Below, piece by piece: positions 41,022 to 60,090 of a stretch of 64,000 bases of DNA. Under the pieces are notes generated by a model. The model saw nothing but the letters and a program-made list of their open reading frames with translations, was not told the DNA's origin and ran no database searches. Location of the stretch: positions 496,001 through 560,000 of the forward strand of contig NZ_JADWYS010000001.1 in assembly GCF_015831345.1 (NCBI RefSeq). Reading direction: 5' to 3'. Every line of letters starts with the position of its first letter. Positions within the stretch are counted from its first letter, which is position 1. Both the position numbers and the translations under genes were made by a program. This DNA is from Caenimonas aquaedulcis. GTDB taxonomy: Bacteria; Pseudomonadota; Gammaproteobacteria; Burkholderiales; Burkholderiaceae_C.

Positions 41022-41516
41022 CTACGCCGGTGCTGGCAATGCAAGCTGGGCAGCCTGCGCCACGCGCACGCAATCCTTGATGTGCTCCTCCCCGATGTAG
41101 CGCAGCGCGGTGTAGCCCATGACGGCCGCGACCGCCTGGCCCGCCAGCGGAACGTACTTCGCCGCCTGCGTCGCCGTGAGCCGCATGCCCGCCTTCTTCG
41201 CCATGCGAAGCACCAGGTCGCGCGTGACGAACTTGCCGATCAGCACGGATCCCACCATGGCGAGCGCTTTCTGCACCTGCTCGCGCTTGTGGGCGGGCAG
41301 CGCGTCGAGCTGCTGGGGCGTGAGCCCGAATTCCGCGTTGATCGCGGGGATGAGCTGGGTCAGGAGCGCCGCATCGACCGCCCAGTCGAGGCCGGGGACA
41401 GGCACCGTGGCGGCCACCGCGCCAGCGAGCGCGCGCCGGTTCAGGAGCTTGCGGCTCCGGCGCACCGCGTCGATGAGGATGAGGTTGTCTTCGGCGAGCT
41501 GAAGGGCAGTGGGCAT
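41022..41516 (-). CDS. Small conserved protein, DUF697/EcsC-like
   Basis: A 164-residue protein not firmly recognised. The stretch AGAVAATVPVPGLDWAVDAA followed by LLTQLIPAINAEFGLT resembles the P-x-P-G-x-D helix of DUF697 and EcsC proteins, and KYVPLAGQAVAAVMGYTALR is a second semi-hydrophobic helix. It may associate with the membrane. It begins 18 bases after the ABC-F stop on the same strand, so it could be the last gene of that transcript. Function unknown. Confidence 0.6.
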   Translation of the reverse strand: MPTALQLAEDNLILIDAVRRSRKLLNRRALAGAVAATVPVPGLDWAVDAALLTQLIPAINAEFGLTPQQLDALPAHKREQVQKALAMVGSVLIGKFVTRDLVLRMAKKAGMRLTATQAAKYVPLAGQAVAAVMGYTALRYIGEEHIKDCVRVAQAAQLALPAPA

Positions 41517-41534
41517 ATGCCCACTATGCCGCCA

Positions 41535-43450
<1,916 letters not shown>

Positions 43451-43454
<4 letters not shown>

Positions 43455-44692
43455 TTCTTGCCCAGCTTTGCAAATGCGTTCGCGAAGTCTGCCAGCAGGT
43501 CCGCCTGCGCCTCGATGCCCACGGACAGGCGAATAAGCGAATCGGCGATCTCCATGGTCTGCCGCTGCTCCGCGCCCATCTCCCAGAAGATCGTGTGCGC
43601 CACGGGAATGGCGAGCGTGCGGTTGTCGCCGAGGTGGCTGGACTTGATGACGAGCTCCAGCGCATTGAGCACTTCGAAGGGCGAGACGCCGTCGACGGTC
43701 TCGAAGCTCAGCAGGGCGCCGAAGCTCTTGAACAACTTTCCCGCGCGTTCATGCTGCGCATGGCTCGCCAGGCCTGGGTAGTGCACCTTCGAGACCAAGG
43801 GCTGCGCCTCGAGCCACTGCGCGAGCGCCATGGCGTTCGAACACGCACGCTCCATGCGCAGGGTGAGGGTCTCCGCGCCGGCGGCGATGCGGTGGCCGTG
43901 TTCGGAGCTGAGCGTCGCGCCCATGTCGCGCAGGCCCTTCTTCTTGATCTGCAGCAGTCCCCACGCCGTCGGCGCGCCCTTGCGATAGGCGGGCAGCAGG
44001 TTGGGATAGGCGCCCCAGTCGAAGAGGCCCGTGTCGGAGACCGAACCGCCCAGCGCATTGCCGTGGCCACAGATCGACTTGCTGAGCGAATGGATCACCA
44101 GCGACGCCTGCACCGCCTTCGGCTGGAAGAGGGCGGGCGTGGTCATGGTGCTGTCCACGATGTAGACGATGCCGCGCGGCCGGCACAGCTTGCCGATGCC
44201 TTCTAGGTCGGCGATCTGCGTGCGGGGGTTCGCGATGGTCTCGACGAACACAATCCGGGTTTCCGTGCGAAGCGCCGCTTCGACGGCGGCGGCCTGCGTC
44301 GCATCGACCAGCGTGACTTCGCAGCCGAGCTGCGAGAGCGTGTTCATCCAGCTGGCGGTGTTGCCGAAGAGGAAGCGGCTGGCGACGACGTGGTCGCCCT
44401 TCTTGAGCAGTGCCAGCATGGTCGAACAGACGGCGGCCATGCCGGTCGCGAAGGACACCGTGCCGACGGCGTCTTCCATGAGGCTGATCTTGGCCTCCAG
44501 CGCCTGCGTGGTCGGGTTGCCCTGGCGGCCGTACACGTGCCCGCTCTTGTCGCCCTGGAAGACGGCCGTGAGCTCTTCGGCGGTGTTGTAGCCGTAGGCG
44601 GTGGCGATGTGCAGCGGCTTGAGCACGGCGCCGTGCTCGACGCCGCCCAGGCGGTCCGCATGCAGGATGCGGGTGGTGATGTCCTTGGTCAT
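43451..44692 (-). CDS. metZ: O-succinyl/O-acetylhomoserine sulfhydrylase-type PLP enzyme
   Basis: A 413-residue Cys/Met-metabolism PLP enzyme producing homocysteine from an activated homoserine and sulfide. The PLP lysine lies in VIHSLSKSICGHGNALGGSV; the phosphate-binding GHVYGRQGNPTTQALEAKIS and TRIVFVETIANPRTQIADL are also seen. The activated substrate (succinyl or acetyl) cannot be told from sequence reading. Its gene starts 63 bases after prmB and is followed by the ABC-F gene with ATGA overlap. Confidence 0.85.
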
Positions 44693-44755
44693 AAGCCCTC
44701 TATTGTCGCCGGTGGGGGACGTGCCTGCTTCCGCCGGGTCATCGGGGGAAGTTGC

Positions 44756-45625
44756 CTAGGCGAGCGCCGCCAAGGCCTCCCGCGTGACCAAAAGCACCTG
44801 GTCCTCCCCCGCGCTGGTCTCCAGCCACGCCACTTCCAGCGCCGGAAACGCGGCCTCGAAGTGTTCGCGCTCGTTGCCGATCTCCAGCACCAGCACCGCG
44901 TTGTCCGTCATTCGCGCAGGCGCATCGCGGAGCATCGCCCGGATGAAGTCCATGCCGTCGGGGCCACCGGCCAAGGCCAGTTCGGGCTCCGCGCGGTATT
45001 CCTCGGGAAGCTGCGCCATGCTCTGCGCATTGACGTAGGGCGGATTGCACAAGATTAGGTCATAAAGCCCTGACAGCGAGGCAAAACCGTCGGATTCGAC
45101 CAGCCGCACGCGATCCTGCACGCCGTGCTTTTCGACGTTGATGCGGGCGACTTCCAGCGCCTCCGGCGAGATGTCCGCGCCATCCACTTGGACGTCGGGA
45201 TAGGTGAGCGCCGCCAGCACCGCCAGGCTGCCGTTGCCCGTGCAAAGGTCCAGCACGCGCTTTGTCTCGTCCGACAGCCACGCGTCGATCGTCCCATCGG
45301 CGAGCAACTCCGCGATGAAGCTGCGCGGGACGATCGCGCGCTCGTCGACGTAGAAGGGCACGCCTTGCAGCCAGGCTTCGCGCGTGAGGTAGGCGGCGGG
45401 CTTGCGCGTCGCGATACGCTCCTCGATGAGCTCCGCGACGCTGTCCTCCTGCTGCGGCGACACCGCCATGTCCGCGGCGCCTTCCAGGTCGTCGATCGGC
45501 AGGCCCAGCTGCCACAGCACCAGCCATGCGGCTTCATCGAACGCGTTGGTCGTGCCGTGGCCGAAGGCGACGCCCGCGGCCTCGAGCCGCGCCGTGCCCG
45601 TCTCCACCAGCTCGATCAGCGTCAT
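44756..45625 (-). CDS. prmB: Ribosomal protein L3 glutamine methyltransferase
   Basis: A 289-residue class I SAM methyltransferase of the PrmB/HemK group. The SAM site is [17 protein letters not shown] and the catalytic motif is [14 protein letters not shown], where NPPY holds the glutamine substrate. The RxFxxxxLxDG-type segment ([20 protein letters not shown]) separates PrmB from PrmC. It methylates Gln150 of uL3 in E. coli. ATG 45625 overlaps the dapE stop (ATGA). Confidence 0.94.
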   Translation of the reverse strand: MTLIELVETGTARLEAAGVAFGHGTTNAFDEAAWLVLWQLGLPIDDLEGAADMAVSPQQEDSVAELIEERIATRKPAAYLTREAWLQGVPFYVDERAIVPRSFIAELLADGTIDAWLSDETKRVLDLCTGNGSLAVLAALTYPDVQVDGADISPEALEVARINVEKHGVQDRVRLVESDGFASLSGLYDLILCNPPYVNAQSMAQLPEEYRAEPELALAGGPDGMDFIRAMLRDAPARMTDNAVLVLEIGNEREHFEAAFPALEVAWLETSAGEDQVLLVTREALAALA

Positions 45626-46797
45626 GGCCGGGCCGCGATGGCCTCGAGGGTTTCCATCGTGCGGCGGTAGATGTTCTTCAGGGGTTCGATGTCCGCCACC
45701 ACCACGTGTTCGTCGATCTTGTGGATGCTGGCGTTGAGCGGCCCGAATTCGATCACCTGGGGGCAGATGCGAGAGATGAAGCGCCCGTCGCTGGTGCCGC
45801 CCGTGGTGGACAGCTCGGTCTCCACGCCGGTTTCCGCGCGGATCGCGCCAGTCACCGCCTGCACGAGGTCGCCCGGCGTCGTGAGGAAGGGCAGGCCGCC
45901 GACGACCCAGTCGAGCTGGTAGTCCAGCCCGTGGCGGTCCAGCAGTTCGTGCGTGCGCTTCTGCAACCCTTCCGGTGTGCAGTCGCTGGAGTAGCGGAAG
46001 TTGAAGTCCACCACCACCGTGCCGGGGATCACGTTGCCCGCGCCCGTGCCCGCGTGGATGTTGCTCACCTGCCAGCTCGTGGGCTGGAAGAATTCGTTGC
46101 CCTTGTCCCACTGCACCGTCGCGAGTTCGGCGAGGGCGGGCAATGCGAGGTGGACCGGGTTCTTCGCGAGCTGCGGATAGGCGATGTGGCCCTGGACGCC
46201 CTTGACCGTGAGCTTGCCGCTCATGGTGCCGCGCCGGCCGTTCTTGATCATGTCGCCCAGGCGCTCGACCGAGGTCGGCTCGCCGACGATGCACCAATCG
46301 AGCTTCTCGCCGCGCGCCTTCAGGCGGTCGCAGACGACCACGGTTCCGTCCACGCTGGGCCCCTCTTCATCGCTCGTGATCAGCAGGGCGATGGACAGGG
46401 CGGGGTTCGGGTGGGCCGCCAGGAATTCTTCCGCCGCCACGGTGAAGGCGGCAATACCGGTCTTCATGTCCGACGCACCGCGGCCGTAGAGCTTGCCGTC
46501 GCGGTGCGAGGGCGTGAAAGGGTCGCTGGTCCACTGGTCCAGCGGGCCGGTGGGCACGACGTCGGTATGGCCGGCGAAGACCAGCGTGCGGCCCGCCCCG
46601 GGGGTCGCTTCGAGTCGGCCCGGCCGCTTGGCCCAGAGGTTGGTCACCCGGAAATTCTCCGGGCCGCTCGCGATGGTCTCGCAGGCGAAACCGAGCGGCT
46701 TCAGCCGTTGCGACAGGATGTCCTGGCACCCGCCGTCTTCCGGCGTGACCGAGCGGCGGGAGATGAGTTGTTCGGTGAGGTGGAGGGCGCGCGACAT
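45622..46797 (-). CDS. dapE: Succinyl-diaminopimelate desuccinylase
   Basis: A 391-residue M20 metallohydrolase that releases succinate from N-succinyl-LL-DAP. The metal ligands lie in [57 protein letters not shown] and [20 protein letters not shown]. With dapC and dapD upstream it completes the succinylase branch of lysine/peptidoglycan precursor synthesis. It starts 13 bases after the PilU-like gene. Confidence 0.95.
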   Translation of the reverse strand: MSRALHLTEQLISRRSVTPEDGGCQDILSQRLKPLGFACETIASGPENFRVTNLWAKRPGRLEATPGAGRTLVFAGHTDVVPTGPLDQWTSDPFTPSHRDGKLYGRGASDMKTGIAAFTVAAEEFLAAHPNPALSIALLITSDEEGPSVDGTVVVCDRLKARGEKLDWCIVGEPTSVERLGDMIKNGRRGTMSGKLTVKGVQGHIAYPQLAKNPVHLALPALAELATVQWDKGNEFFQPTSWQVSNIHAGTGAGNVIPGTVVVDFNFRYSSDCTPEGLQKRTHELLDRHGLDYQLDWVVGGLPFLTTPGDLVQAVTGAIRAETGVETELSTTGGTSDGRFISRICPQVIEFGPLNASIHKIDEHVVVADIEPLKNIYRRTMETLEAIAARP

Positions 46798-46810
46798 CGG
46801 GGACTGGATC

Positions 46811-47968
46811 TCAGTGCTTCACGTCCAGCGTGATTTCGGTGAAGGACGGTTCGTCCTGCAGGTCTTCCTCGGACGCGCCTTCCTCGACGACATCCTTGTC
46901 CTTGCCGGCGAAGTCGTTCTGCAGGCGCCACTGCAGGTTGGTCGGCGAGTCCGCGTAGGCGAGGCCCTCCTTCTTGTCCACGGTGCCGTCGACGATCAAA
47001 CGGGCGATGTCCATCTCGAAGGTCTGCGAGCCCTCGGCCATGGCTTTCTCCATCGCTTCCTTCACGCCGGAGAAGTCGCCCTTCTCGATCAGCTCGGAGA
47101 TCAGCTTGGTATTGATCATCACCTCCACCGCCGGCGCGCGGCCGCCGTGCACGGTGCGCAGCAGGCGCTGCGACACGATCGCCTTCAAGGCGGCGGCCAG
47201 GTCGCCCAGCATGGTGGGGCGCACTTCGACCGGGTAGAAGGACAGGATGCGGTTGAGCGCCTGGTAGCTGTTGTTCGCGTGCATCGTGGCCAGGCACAGG
47301 TGGCCCGACTGCGCATAGGCGATCGCGGCGGACATGGTTTCACGGTCGCGGATTTCGCCGATCAGGATCACGTCGGGCGCCTGGCGCAATGCGTTCTTCA
47401 GCGCCGTCTGCATCGATTGCGTGTCGCTGCCGACCTCGCGCTGGTTGACTACCGACTTCTTGTTCTTGAAAAGGAATTCGACGGGGTCCTCGATGGTGAG
47501 GATGTGGCCGCTGGCCTTCTCGTTGCGGAAATCCATCATCGACGCGAGCGTCGTGCTCTTGCCCGCGCCGGTGGAGCCGACCATCAGCAGCAGGCCGCGC
47601 TTTTCCATGATGAGGTCCCCCAGCACCATCGGCACCGAGAGCGAGGCGAGGGGCGGGATGTCCTGCGTGATGTAGCGGATCACCGCAGCGTAGGTGCCGC
47701 GCTGGCGCATCGCGGAAAAGCGGAAGTTGCCCACGCCTTCGATGGCCTGCGCCATGTTCAGCTCCCCGCTTTCCTCGAGTTCCTCGATGCGCGACGCGGG
47801 CAACACCTCGGCCAGCAGCGCCTTGGGCGCATCCGGCGGCAGCAGCTGGTTGTTGATCGGCAGGCACTGCCCGTTGATCTTGATCAGCGCGGGCGCATGG
47901 GCGGACAGGTAGACGTCCGAGGCCTTCTTCTCGCCCATCAGGCGCAGGATGCGTTCCATCGTGGACAT
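46811..47968 (-). CDS. pilU: Type IV pilus retraction ATPase, PilU-like
   Basis: A 385-residue PilT/PilU ATPase. N-terminal PAS-like domain [20 protein letters not shown]; Walker [20 protein letters not shown]; Asp box [20 protein letters not shown]; Walker B-like [20 protein letters not shown]; His box [20 protein letters not shown]. The long C-terminal tail rich in Asp/Glu and length over 380 favour PilU over PilT (about 345). It assists pilus retraction. It lies in a dap gene run, 18 bases after dapD and 13 before dapE, away from other pil genes. Confidence 0.88.
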   Translation of the reverse strand: MSTMERILRLMGEKKASDVYLSAHAPALIKINGQCLPINNQLLPPDAPKALLAEVLPASRIEELEESGELNMAQAIEGVGNFRFSAMRQRGTYAAVIRYITQDIPPLASLSVPMVLGDLIMEKRGLLLMVGSTGAGKSTTLASMMDFRNEKASGHILTIEDPVEFLFKNKKSVVNQREVGSDTQSMQTALKNALRQAPDVILIGEIRDRETMSAAIAYAQSGHLCLATMHANNSYQALNRILSFYPVEVRPTMLGDLAAALKAIVSQRLLRTVHGGRAPAVEVMINTKLISELIEKGDFSGVKEAMEKAMAEGSQTFEMDIARLIVDGTVDKKEGLAYADSPTNLQWRLQNDFAGKDKDVVEEGASEEDLQDEPSFTEITLDVKH

Positions 47969-47986
47969 GTGTATGCCTTCCTGTGG

Positions 47987-48811
47987 TTAGTCGCGCAGCA
48001 GGTCGTTGAGGCTCGTCTTGGAGCGGGTCTGCGCGTCGACCTTCTTCACGATCACCGCGCAGTAGAGGCTGTACTTGCCGTCGGCGCTGGGCAGGTTGCC
48101 CGACACGACGACCGACCCGGCCGGGACGCGGCCGTAGCTCACCTTGCCCGTCTCGCGGTCGTAGATCTTGGTGCTCTGGCCGATGTACACCCCCATCGAC
48201 AACACGGAGTTTTCCTCGACGATCACGCCCTCGACGACTTCCGAGCGTGCGCCGATGAAGCAGTTGTCCTCGATGATGGTCGGGCCCGCCTGCAGCGGCT
48301 CCAGCACGCCGCCGATGCCCACGCCGCCCGACAGGTGCACGCCCTTGCCGATCTGCGCGCAGCTGCCCACCGTGGCCCAGGTGTCCACCATGGTGCCTTC
48401 GTCGACGTAGGCGCCGATGTTCACGTAGCTGGGCATGAGGATGGCGCCCTTGGCGATGAAGCTGCCGCGCCGCGCGACCGCCGGGGGCACGACGCGCACG
48501 CCGGTCGCGGCCATTTCGTCGGCCGACAGGTGCGCGAACTTGGTCTGCACCTTGTCGTAGAACCCGAGGTCCCCGGCCTTCACGACCTGGTTGTCCTTGA
48601 GGCGGAAGGACAGGAGCACAGCCTTCTTGATCCACTGGTGCACCGTCCACTGGCCCACGCCCTGGCGCGTGGCGACGCGCAGGTGGCCGTTGTTCAGCTC
48701 GGCGATGACGTGCTCGACGGCGTCGGCGACTTCCTTCGGGGCCGAGGCGGCGGAAATGCTGGCGCGGTTCTCCCACGCGGCGTCGATGATTTGCTGGAGC
48801 TGTTGGGTCAT
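47987..48811 (-). CDS. dapD: Tetrahydrodipicolinate N-succinyltransferase
   Basis: A 274-residue left-handed beta-helix acyltransferase (matches E. coli DapD, 274). It succinylates tetrahydrodipicolinate from succinyl-CoA. Hexapeptide repeats are seen through [40 protein letters not shown] and [20 protein letters not shown]. The helical N-terminus is [23 protein letters not shown] 48811 gives the family start. It is 10 bases after dapC. Confidence 0.96.
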   Translation of the reverse strand: MTQQLQQIIDAAWENRASISAASAPKEVADAVEHVIAELNNGHLRVATRQGVGQWTVHQWIKKAVLLSFRLKDNQVVKAGDLGFYDKVQTKFAHLSADEMAATGVRVVPPAVARRGSFIAKGAILMPSYVNIGAYVDEGTMVDTWATVGSCAQIGKGVHLSGGVGIGGVLEPLQAGPTIIEDNCFIGARSEVVEGVIVEENSVLSMGVYIGQSTKIYDRETGKVSYGRVPAGSVVVSGNLPSADGKYSLYCAVIVKKVDAQTRSKTSLNDLLRD

Positions 48812-48821
48812 GGGGTCGCTT

Positions 48822-50009
48822 TTATTTCCTGCCTTGGACGAATTGCACGATGCGCTGCGCGGCTTCCACGCACTCCGCGGTGTCGGCCACCAGCGCCATG
48901 CGCACGCGGCCGGCGCCGGGATTGGCCCCGCCCGTCTCGCGGCCGAGGTAGCTGCCCGGCAGCACGGTGACATTGTATTGAGCCAGCAGGTCGCGGGCGA
49001 AGTCCTCGTCGCTCCCCGGCACGCCCGCCCAGAGGTAGAAGCCGGCATCGGGCAGCTGCACGTCCAGCACCTTGGCGAGCAGGGGGGTGACTTCGGCGAA
49101 CTTCTTGCGGTACAAGGCCCGGTTCTGTACCACGTGCTCCTCGTCGCTCCACGCCGCGATGCTGGCCGCCTGCACCACGGGGCTCATGGCGCTGCCGTGG
49201 TAGGTGCGATACAGCAGGAATTTCCTGATCAGGGCCGAGTCGCCCATCACGAACCCGCTGCGCATGCCGGGGACGTTGCTGCGCTTGGAGAGGCTGGTGA
49301 AGGAGACCAGGTTGCGGAAGTCGCTTCGGCCGAGTTTCGCCGCCGCCTGCAGGCCGCCGAGCGGCGCCTCGTCGCGGAAGTAGATCTCGCTGTAGCACTC
49401 GTCGGACGCGATCACGAAGCCATGCCGGTCGGACAGCTCGAAGAGTTTCTGCCACTCCTCCAGCGGCATCACCGCGCCCGTGGGATTGCCGGGCGAGCAC
49501 ACGAAGAGCAGCTGGGTGCGCACCCAGACCTCCGCCGGAACGCTGTCCCAGTCGGCGGCGAAGTTGCGCTTCGGGTCGTTCGCGACGTAGTGCGGCTGCG
49601 CGCCGGCGAGAATCGCCGCGCCCTCGTAGATCTGGTAGAACGGGTTGGGGCAGACGACGTAGGGCCGCTTGCCCCCGTCGATCACCGTTTGGGCAAATGC
49701 GAACAGCGCCTCCCGCGAGCCGTTGACCGGCAGCATTTGCGTGTTGGCGTCCAGCGCGAGGCCGTAGCGCTTCATCATCCAGAGGCGGAAAGCGTCGCGA
49801 AGCTTCGGCTCGCCGGCCGTGTTGGGGTAGCTCGCGAGGCCGCCGAGGGAATCGACCAGGGCCTGCTTGATGAAGTCGGGGGTCGGGTGCTTGGGCTCGC
49901 CGATGCCAAGGCTGATCGGCCGGAACCGGGGGTTGGGCGTGACGCCCGCGACAAGTTGGCGCAGCCGCTCGAAGGGGTAGGGCTGCAGGCGGGACAACAA
50001 GGGGTTCAT
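48822..50009 (-). CDS. dapC: N-succinyl-diaminopimelate aminotransferase
   Basis: A 395-residue class I/II PLP aminotransferase. The PLP Lys is in [57 protein letters not shown] and [12 protein letters not shown] are the usual aminotransferase blocks. Its place directly before dapD and near dapE supports DapC (N-succinyl-2-amino-6-oxopimelate transamination) rather than a general aspartate aminotransferase. ATG 50009 overlaps the DUF72 stop in ATGA. Confidence 0.92.
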   Translation of the reverse strand: MNPLLSRLQPYPFERLRQLVAGVTPNPRFRPISLGIGEPKHPTPDFIKQALVDSLGGLASYPNTAGEPKLRDAFRLWMMKRYGLALDANTQMLPVNGSREALFAFAQTVIDGGKRPYVVCPNPFYQIYEGAAILAGAQPHYVANDPKRNFAADWDSVPAEVWVRTQLLFVCSPGNPTGAVMPLEEWQKLFELSDRHGFVIASDECYSEIYFRDEAPLGGLQAAAKLGRSDFRNLVSFTSLSKRSNVPGMRSGFVMGDSALIRKFLLYRTYHGSAMSPVVQAASIAAWSDEEHVVQNRALYRKKFAEVTPLLAKVLDVQLPDAGFYLWAGVPGSDEDFARDLLAQYNVTVLPGSYLGRETGGANPGAGRVRMALVADTAECVEAAQRIVQFVQGRK

Positions 50010-50899
50010 GGACCGATTATCGGTCCCCCCAATCCGAGCTTCTCCATCAACTCGCGCGCATTGTCCGGCGCGTGCAGTTTGTCGGTGTTGTCGAAATAGC
50101 AGTACACGTCGCGCGCCTGCCGCGGCGCGGGCGGCTCCGGCGTGATGAGCCGCGCGCCGGTCGGCTGGCCGCCTTCGCTCCACGCGCGGATGCACTCCGC
50201 CCAGCGGTCCAATTGCTCGCTCGTGTAGCGGCTCTGGTACAGCTGCGTGGCGCCGTGCAGGCGCATGTAGACGAAATCGGCGGTGACGTCCTCGTACAGC
50301 GGCCAGGGGCGGGGCGTGTCGGCAACGACCCACGCGATGCGGTGCTTGCGCAGCAGGGCGATGAATGCCGGGTCCACGAAGGAGGCGTGGCGCACCTCCA
50401 CCGCGTGCCGCAACCGCCTGTTGGCATCGGGCACGAGGGAGGCGCGGCCTTGCAGGCGCTCGTCGTGGCCTTGGGCGATCTGCGCCGCGGCCCCGGTCGT
50501 GCGTGGCAAGGACTTGAAGAATGCGTCGAACACGTCATGGTCGAACTGCATGTTCGGCGGGAACTGCCACAGGAACGGGCCGAGCTTGGCGCCCAACTCG
50601 AAGAGGCCGGACGCGAGGAAGTTCGCCAGAGCGGCCTCGATGCCGCGCAACCGCAGCATGTGCGTGATGTAGCGGCTGCCCTTGACCGCGAAGACGAAGC
50701 CGGGCGGCGTCTGTCGGGCCCATTGGGCGTAACTGGAGGGGCGCTGCAGCGAGTAGAACGAGCCATTGAGCTCGATCGACGGGAACTGCCGCGAGGCGAA
50801 CTCCAGCTCCCGCGACTGCGCCAGCCCCTTCGGATAGAAATTGCCGCGCCAGGGCGTGTATCGCCAGCCGGACACGCCGATTCGGATCTTCCCTGCCAT
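50006..50899 (-). CDS. DUF72 family TIM-barrel protein (YecE-like)
   Basis: A 297-residue DUF72 protein. Family marks are IRIGVSGWRYTPWRGNFYPK, FPSIELNGSFYSLQRPSSYA, GFVFAVKGSRYITHMLRLRG, LGPFLWQFPPNMQFD and DVYCYFDNTDKLHAPDNARE. Biochemical function of the family is unclear; a TIM-barrel hydrolase-like fold is known. ATG 50899 (MAGKIRIGV) is the family start. It may be the first gene of the dap array. Confidence 0.9.
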   Translation of the reverse strand: MAGKIRIGVSGWRYTPWRGNFYPKGLAQSRELEFASRQFPSIELNGSFYSLQRPSSYAQWARQTPPGFVFAVKGSRYITHMLRLRGIEAALANFLASGLFELGAKLGPFLWQFPPNMQFDHDVFDAFFKSLPRTTGAAAQIAQGHDERLQGRASLVPDANRRLRHAVEVRHASFVDPAFIALLRKHRIAWVVADTPRPWPLYEDVTADFVYMRLHGATQLYQSRYTSEQLDRWAECIRAWSEGGQPTGARLITPEPPAPRQARDVYCYFDNTDKLHAPDNARELMEKLGLGGPIIGP

Positions 50900-51062
50900 G
50901 CCGCAGTATGGCTGGACGCCGCCCGGCCGTGGGGCATCCGCCGGTAACCGATGGCGCACTCGGCGGTATCGCGCGGCGATACGGGGCGCAAAGTCCGGCG
51001 AGCTGCGCGGCCCGATTCACACAATCCGCCGCACAAGCATGTGCTTGGGCCTCTGGATTCAC

Positions 51063-51494
51063 ATGAACTTCCAACGCTTCGCCAGGACCGCATCGTTCGC
51101 AGGTCTCGCGGCCGCCAGCGCGGTGCTCGCCGGCTGTTACGTCGTGCCTCTGCAAACCCCGCCGCCTGCGAGTGTTCAGCTCGCGCCGGCAGCGCCGCTG
51201 ACTTTCTCGGCCCGCCTCTACCCTTCGAACGACATGGCCGCCGCCTATGGCACGGTCATGGCCGTGGTCACCAATGACCTGAACGGTCGAGGCCACTTCA
51301 CGACCAACATCAACGGCGAGAGCTTCTCCGGTGAGGCGACCCGCGTTGCGGGTTCGCGGGAAGGTGTCGCGAACGGGCTCGGAAATCGCGGCGGGTTCCT
51401 CAACTGCCGCTATGCGATGAACTCGGCCACCATGGGAACGGGCACCTGCCAGCATTCCAACGGCGCGCAGTTCACCATGCACGTCGGCGGTTAA
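51063..51494 (+). CDS. Small lipoprotein of unknown function
   Basis: A 143-residue lipoprotein: signal segment MNFQRFARTASFAGLAAASA with lipobox VLAGC at about residue 30, then Pro-rich linker and a compact domain with GESFSGEATRV and LNCRYAMNSATMGTGTCQHS, where two Cys may form a disulfide. Similar small lipoproteins with a C-terminal CxxxMNxxxxGxGxC pattern occur in betaproteobacteria, but I know no function. ATG 51063 is chosen because it puts the lipobox correctly. TAA shares TTAA with the opposing gene's stop. Confidence 0.72.
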   Translation: MNFQRFARTASFAGLAAASAVLAGCYVVPLQTPPPASVQLAPAAPLTFSARLYPSNDMAAAYGTVMAVVTNDLNGRGHFTTNINGESFSGEATRVAGSREGVANGLGNRGGFLNCRYAMNSATMGTGTCQHSNGAQFTMHVGG

Positions 51495-52258
51495 AGGCGC
51501 GCTGCCGCCACGGCCGGCTGGAACTTCAGGTGGCCGAGGTAGTGCAGCGCCTGGTGCGTGCGCACGGAGGGCACGTCGCCCTCCCGCATGTGCATGAGGT
51601 CGCCGGGGCTGATCATGCGCGGATCGGCGTCCGTGAGCGGCAGCCCCGCGCGGCGATAGGCCTCCAGCACGAACTGGGAGCAGAAGAAGCGATCGTTGCT
51701 GCCGAGGCCCAGTTGCACGGCGGCCACGCCCTGCACGCAGAAATCACGCAACGGGGAGGGCAGCAGCGGCAGTTCGCACAGCCGCCGCTCGATGGAGAAC
51801 GGCGCCTGCAGCATGACGCCCATCACGTTGTAGCGCGAGCCGGTCTGTTCGCGCGCGAACGCCTGCATCCGGCTTGCATGCTCCGGCGAGACGCCCGGAT
51901 GGCGGAAGGCCACGACGGTCGATTCCTCGGCCAGCAATTCCTCGACGGTGCGCTGCCGGATACCTTCGCCGACGGCTTCCGCCACCTTCTGGCCGCCGAT
52001 GTAGATCGAAGCGTGGCTGACCGGCGACAGGGTCAGCAGCCGGATGCCGGCGGAGGTGATGCCGTCCGCCGAAGACAGCAGGATGTCGCCGGGCTGCAGG
52101 CTGGCCGCGTCGACGAGGACGCCGCCATTGCGCGGGTTGAGCGCCGGGTTCTGGAGCACGATCTGCGCGCGACCCGTGGCGGGATGGTCCCGCACGTCGG
52201 TGGCGCATCCGGCCAGGGCGGCCAGCAGCGCGGCACACACGATCAGGCGTAACGACAT
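51491..52258 (-). CDS. YiiX/YaeF-like lipoprotein with permuted papain fold
   Basis: A 255-residue lipoprotein (MSLRLIVCAALLAALAGC is signal plus lipobox). LSPVSHASIYIGGQKVAEAV carries the probable catalytic His, and SNDRFFCSQFVLEAYRRAGL the probable catalytic Cys; the order His-before-Cys is that of permuted NlpC/P60-type enzymes such as YaeF/YiiX. It may hydrolyse an amide or thioester bond at the outer membrane. The substrate is unknown. It converges on the small lipoprotein gene. Confidence 0.82.
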   Translation of the reverse strand: MSLRLIVCAALLAALAGCATDVRDHPATGRAQIVLQNPALNPRNGGVLVDAASLQPGDILLSSADGITSAGIRLLTLSPVSHASIYIGGQKVAEAVGEGIRQRTVEELLAEESTVVAFRHPGVSPEHASRMQAFAREQTGSRYNVMGVMLQAPFSIERRLCELPLLPSPLRDFCVQGVAAVQLGLGSNDRFFCSQFVLEAYRRAGLPLTDADPRMISPGDLMHMREGDVPSVRTHQALHYLGHLKFQPAVAAARL

Positions 52259-52394
52259 GATTCCCCTTCCCGAAAGCCCGCCATTCTAGGCAGGCCGGGG
52301 GCGCGGCCGGCCCGGCGGGGCACGGTATCATCCCAGCCACTCGCCGTTCCCCCCCGGGGAAGGGCCACAACAGTCAGCTTCTTCGGGCAGGGCC

Positions 52395-55910
<3,516 letters not shown>

Positions 55911-55965
55911 GCCGCCGGGCCGTCCCCGAGGCGCATTCCGCAGCGCGTGGCGCGGAGGTTTGCCG

Positions 55966-56988
55966 ATGAGTGGATTCACCCTGGGCCTGGCCCTCATCGG
56001 CGGGCTGATCCTGGTGGTGCTGGTCGCGTGGAACGCCTGGACCACGCGGCGCAACACGCCGCGCCAGCCAGAAGCGATGCGCATGGACCCGACGGACAGC
56101 ACGGTGTCCGTCCAGCCCGTCACCGACTTCGACCCGCTCGCCGCACCCCCCAACCTCACGGAGAAGCGGCCGGGACTGGACGCGCTGATCGACGTGCTCG
56201 CGGCCATCAGCGTGGAGGCGCCCGTGTCGGGCGAGGCCGCGCTGGCCGCCATGCCGCCCACCCGGCGCGCCGGCAGCAAACCGTTTGCCGTGGAAGGCCA
56301 GAACGAGGCCACGCTGAATTGGGAGACGCCGATGGCGGGCCAGCGCTATACGGCCTTCCAGGCGGGCGTGCAGCTGGCCAACCGCACGGGCGCCCTGAAC
56401 GAGATCGAGTATTCGGAGTTCGTGTCGAAGGCGCAGGCTTTCGCGGACGCGATCAACGGCTCGCCGGATTTTCCGGAGATGCTGGACGAAGTCGCGCGCG
56501 CACGGGAGCTCGACCAGTTCGCCAGCGCCCACGACGCCCAGCTGAGCTTCACCCTGCGCGCGAAGAACACCGCGTGGAGCCCCGGCTACCTGCAGCAGAA
56601 CGCCGCGCGGCTGGGCTTCGTGCCCGGCGCCATCCCGGGCCGCATGGTGCTGCCTGCCGCCACGCCCGGCGCCCCGGCCGTGCTGGGCTTGGCCTACGAC
56701 ACCCAGGCCGCCATGGCCGACGACCCGGCGCAGTCGGCGCTGCGCGAAGTCACGCTCAGCCTGGACGTTCCGCAGGTCGACCGCGCCGAGCAGCCCTTCG
56801 TGCGCATGCGCGACACCGCCATCACGCTCGCCGCGTCCATGGAAGGCAGCATCACCGACGACAACGGGCAGGTGATCCGCGCGGAGGCGCTGGACGTCAT
56901 CGGCGCCGACCTCGAGCAGCTCTACGACACGCTGGAAGCGCGCGACATCGCAGCGGGCTCACCGCTCGCCCGCCGGCTCTTCTCGTGA
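55966..56988 (+). CDS. zipA: Cell division protein ZipA
   Basis: A 340-residue bitopic protein: one N-terminal membrane helix (LGLALIGGLILVVLVAWNAW), a Pro/Asp-containing linker, and a C-terminal FtsZ-binding domain (residues about 200-335) with [28 protein letters not shown] at the end. ZipA tethers FtsZ to the membrane. ATG 55966 follows GGAGG at 55954-55958. The smc-zipA-ligA order is common in this group. Confidence 0.9.
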   Translation: MSGFTLGLALIGGLILVVLVAWNAWTTRRNTPRQPEAMRMDPTDSTVSVQPVTDFDPLAAPPNLTEKRPGLDALIDVLAAISVEAPVSGEAALAAMPPTRRAGSKPFAVEGQNEATLNWETPMAGQRYTAFQAGVQLANRTGALNEIEYSEFVSKAQAFADAINGSPDFPEMLDEVARARELDQFASAHDAQLSFTLRAKNTAWSPGYLQQNAARLGFVPGAIPGRMVLPAATPGAPAVLGLAYDTQAAMADDPAQSALREVTLSLDVPQVDRAEQPFVRMRDTAITLAASMEGSITDDNGQVIRAEALDVIGADLEQLYDTLEARDIAAGSPLARRLFS

Positions 56989-57013
56989 CACGGCGGCGCT
57001 CGCGCCGCGTTAA

Positions 57014-60050
<3,037 letters not shown>

Positions 60051-60076
60051 CGTCTTCCTACATGTGTCCTCATTTC

Positions 60077-60084
60077 TGTACAAT
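60077..60084 (+). promoter_or_regulatory. TGTACA operator core overlapping the -10 of the yefM-yoeB promoter
   Basis: TGTACA (60077-60082) overlaps a TACAAT -10 hexamer (60079-60084), 6 bases before the yefM ATG. The E. coli YefM-YoeB complex represses its promoter through TGTACA cores, so this is a probable autoregulatory site. The -35 (TTCCTA at 60055) is weak. Confidence 0.5.
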
Positions 60085-60090
60085 GATTCC

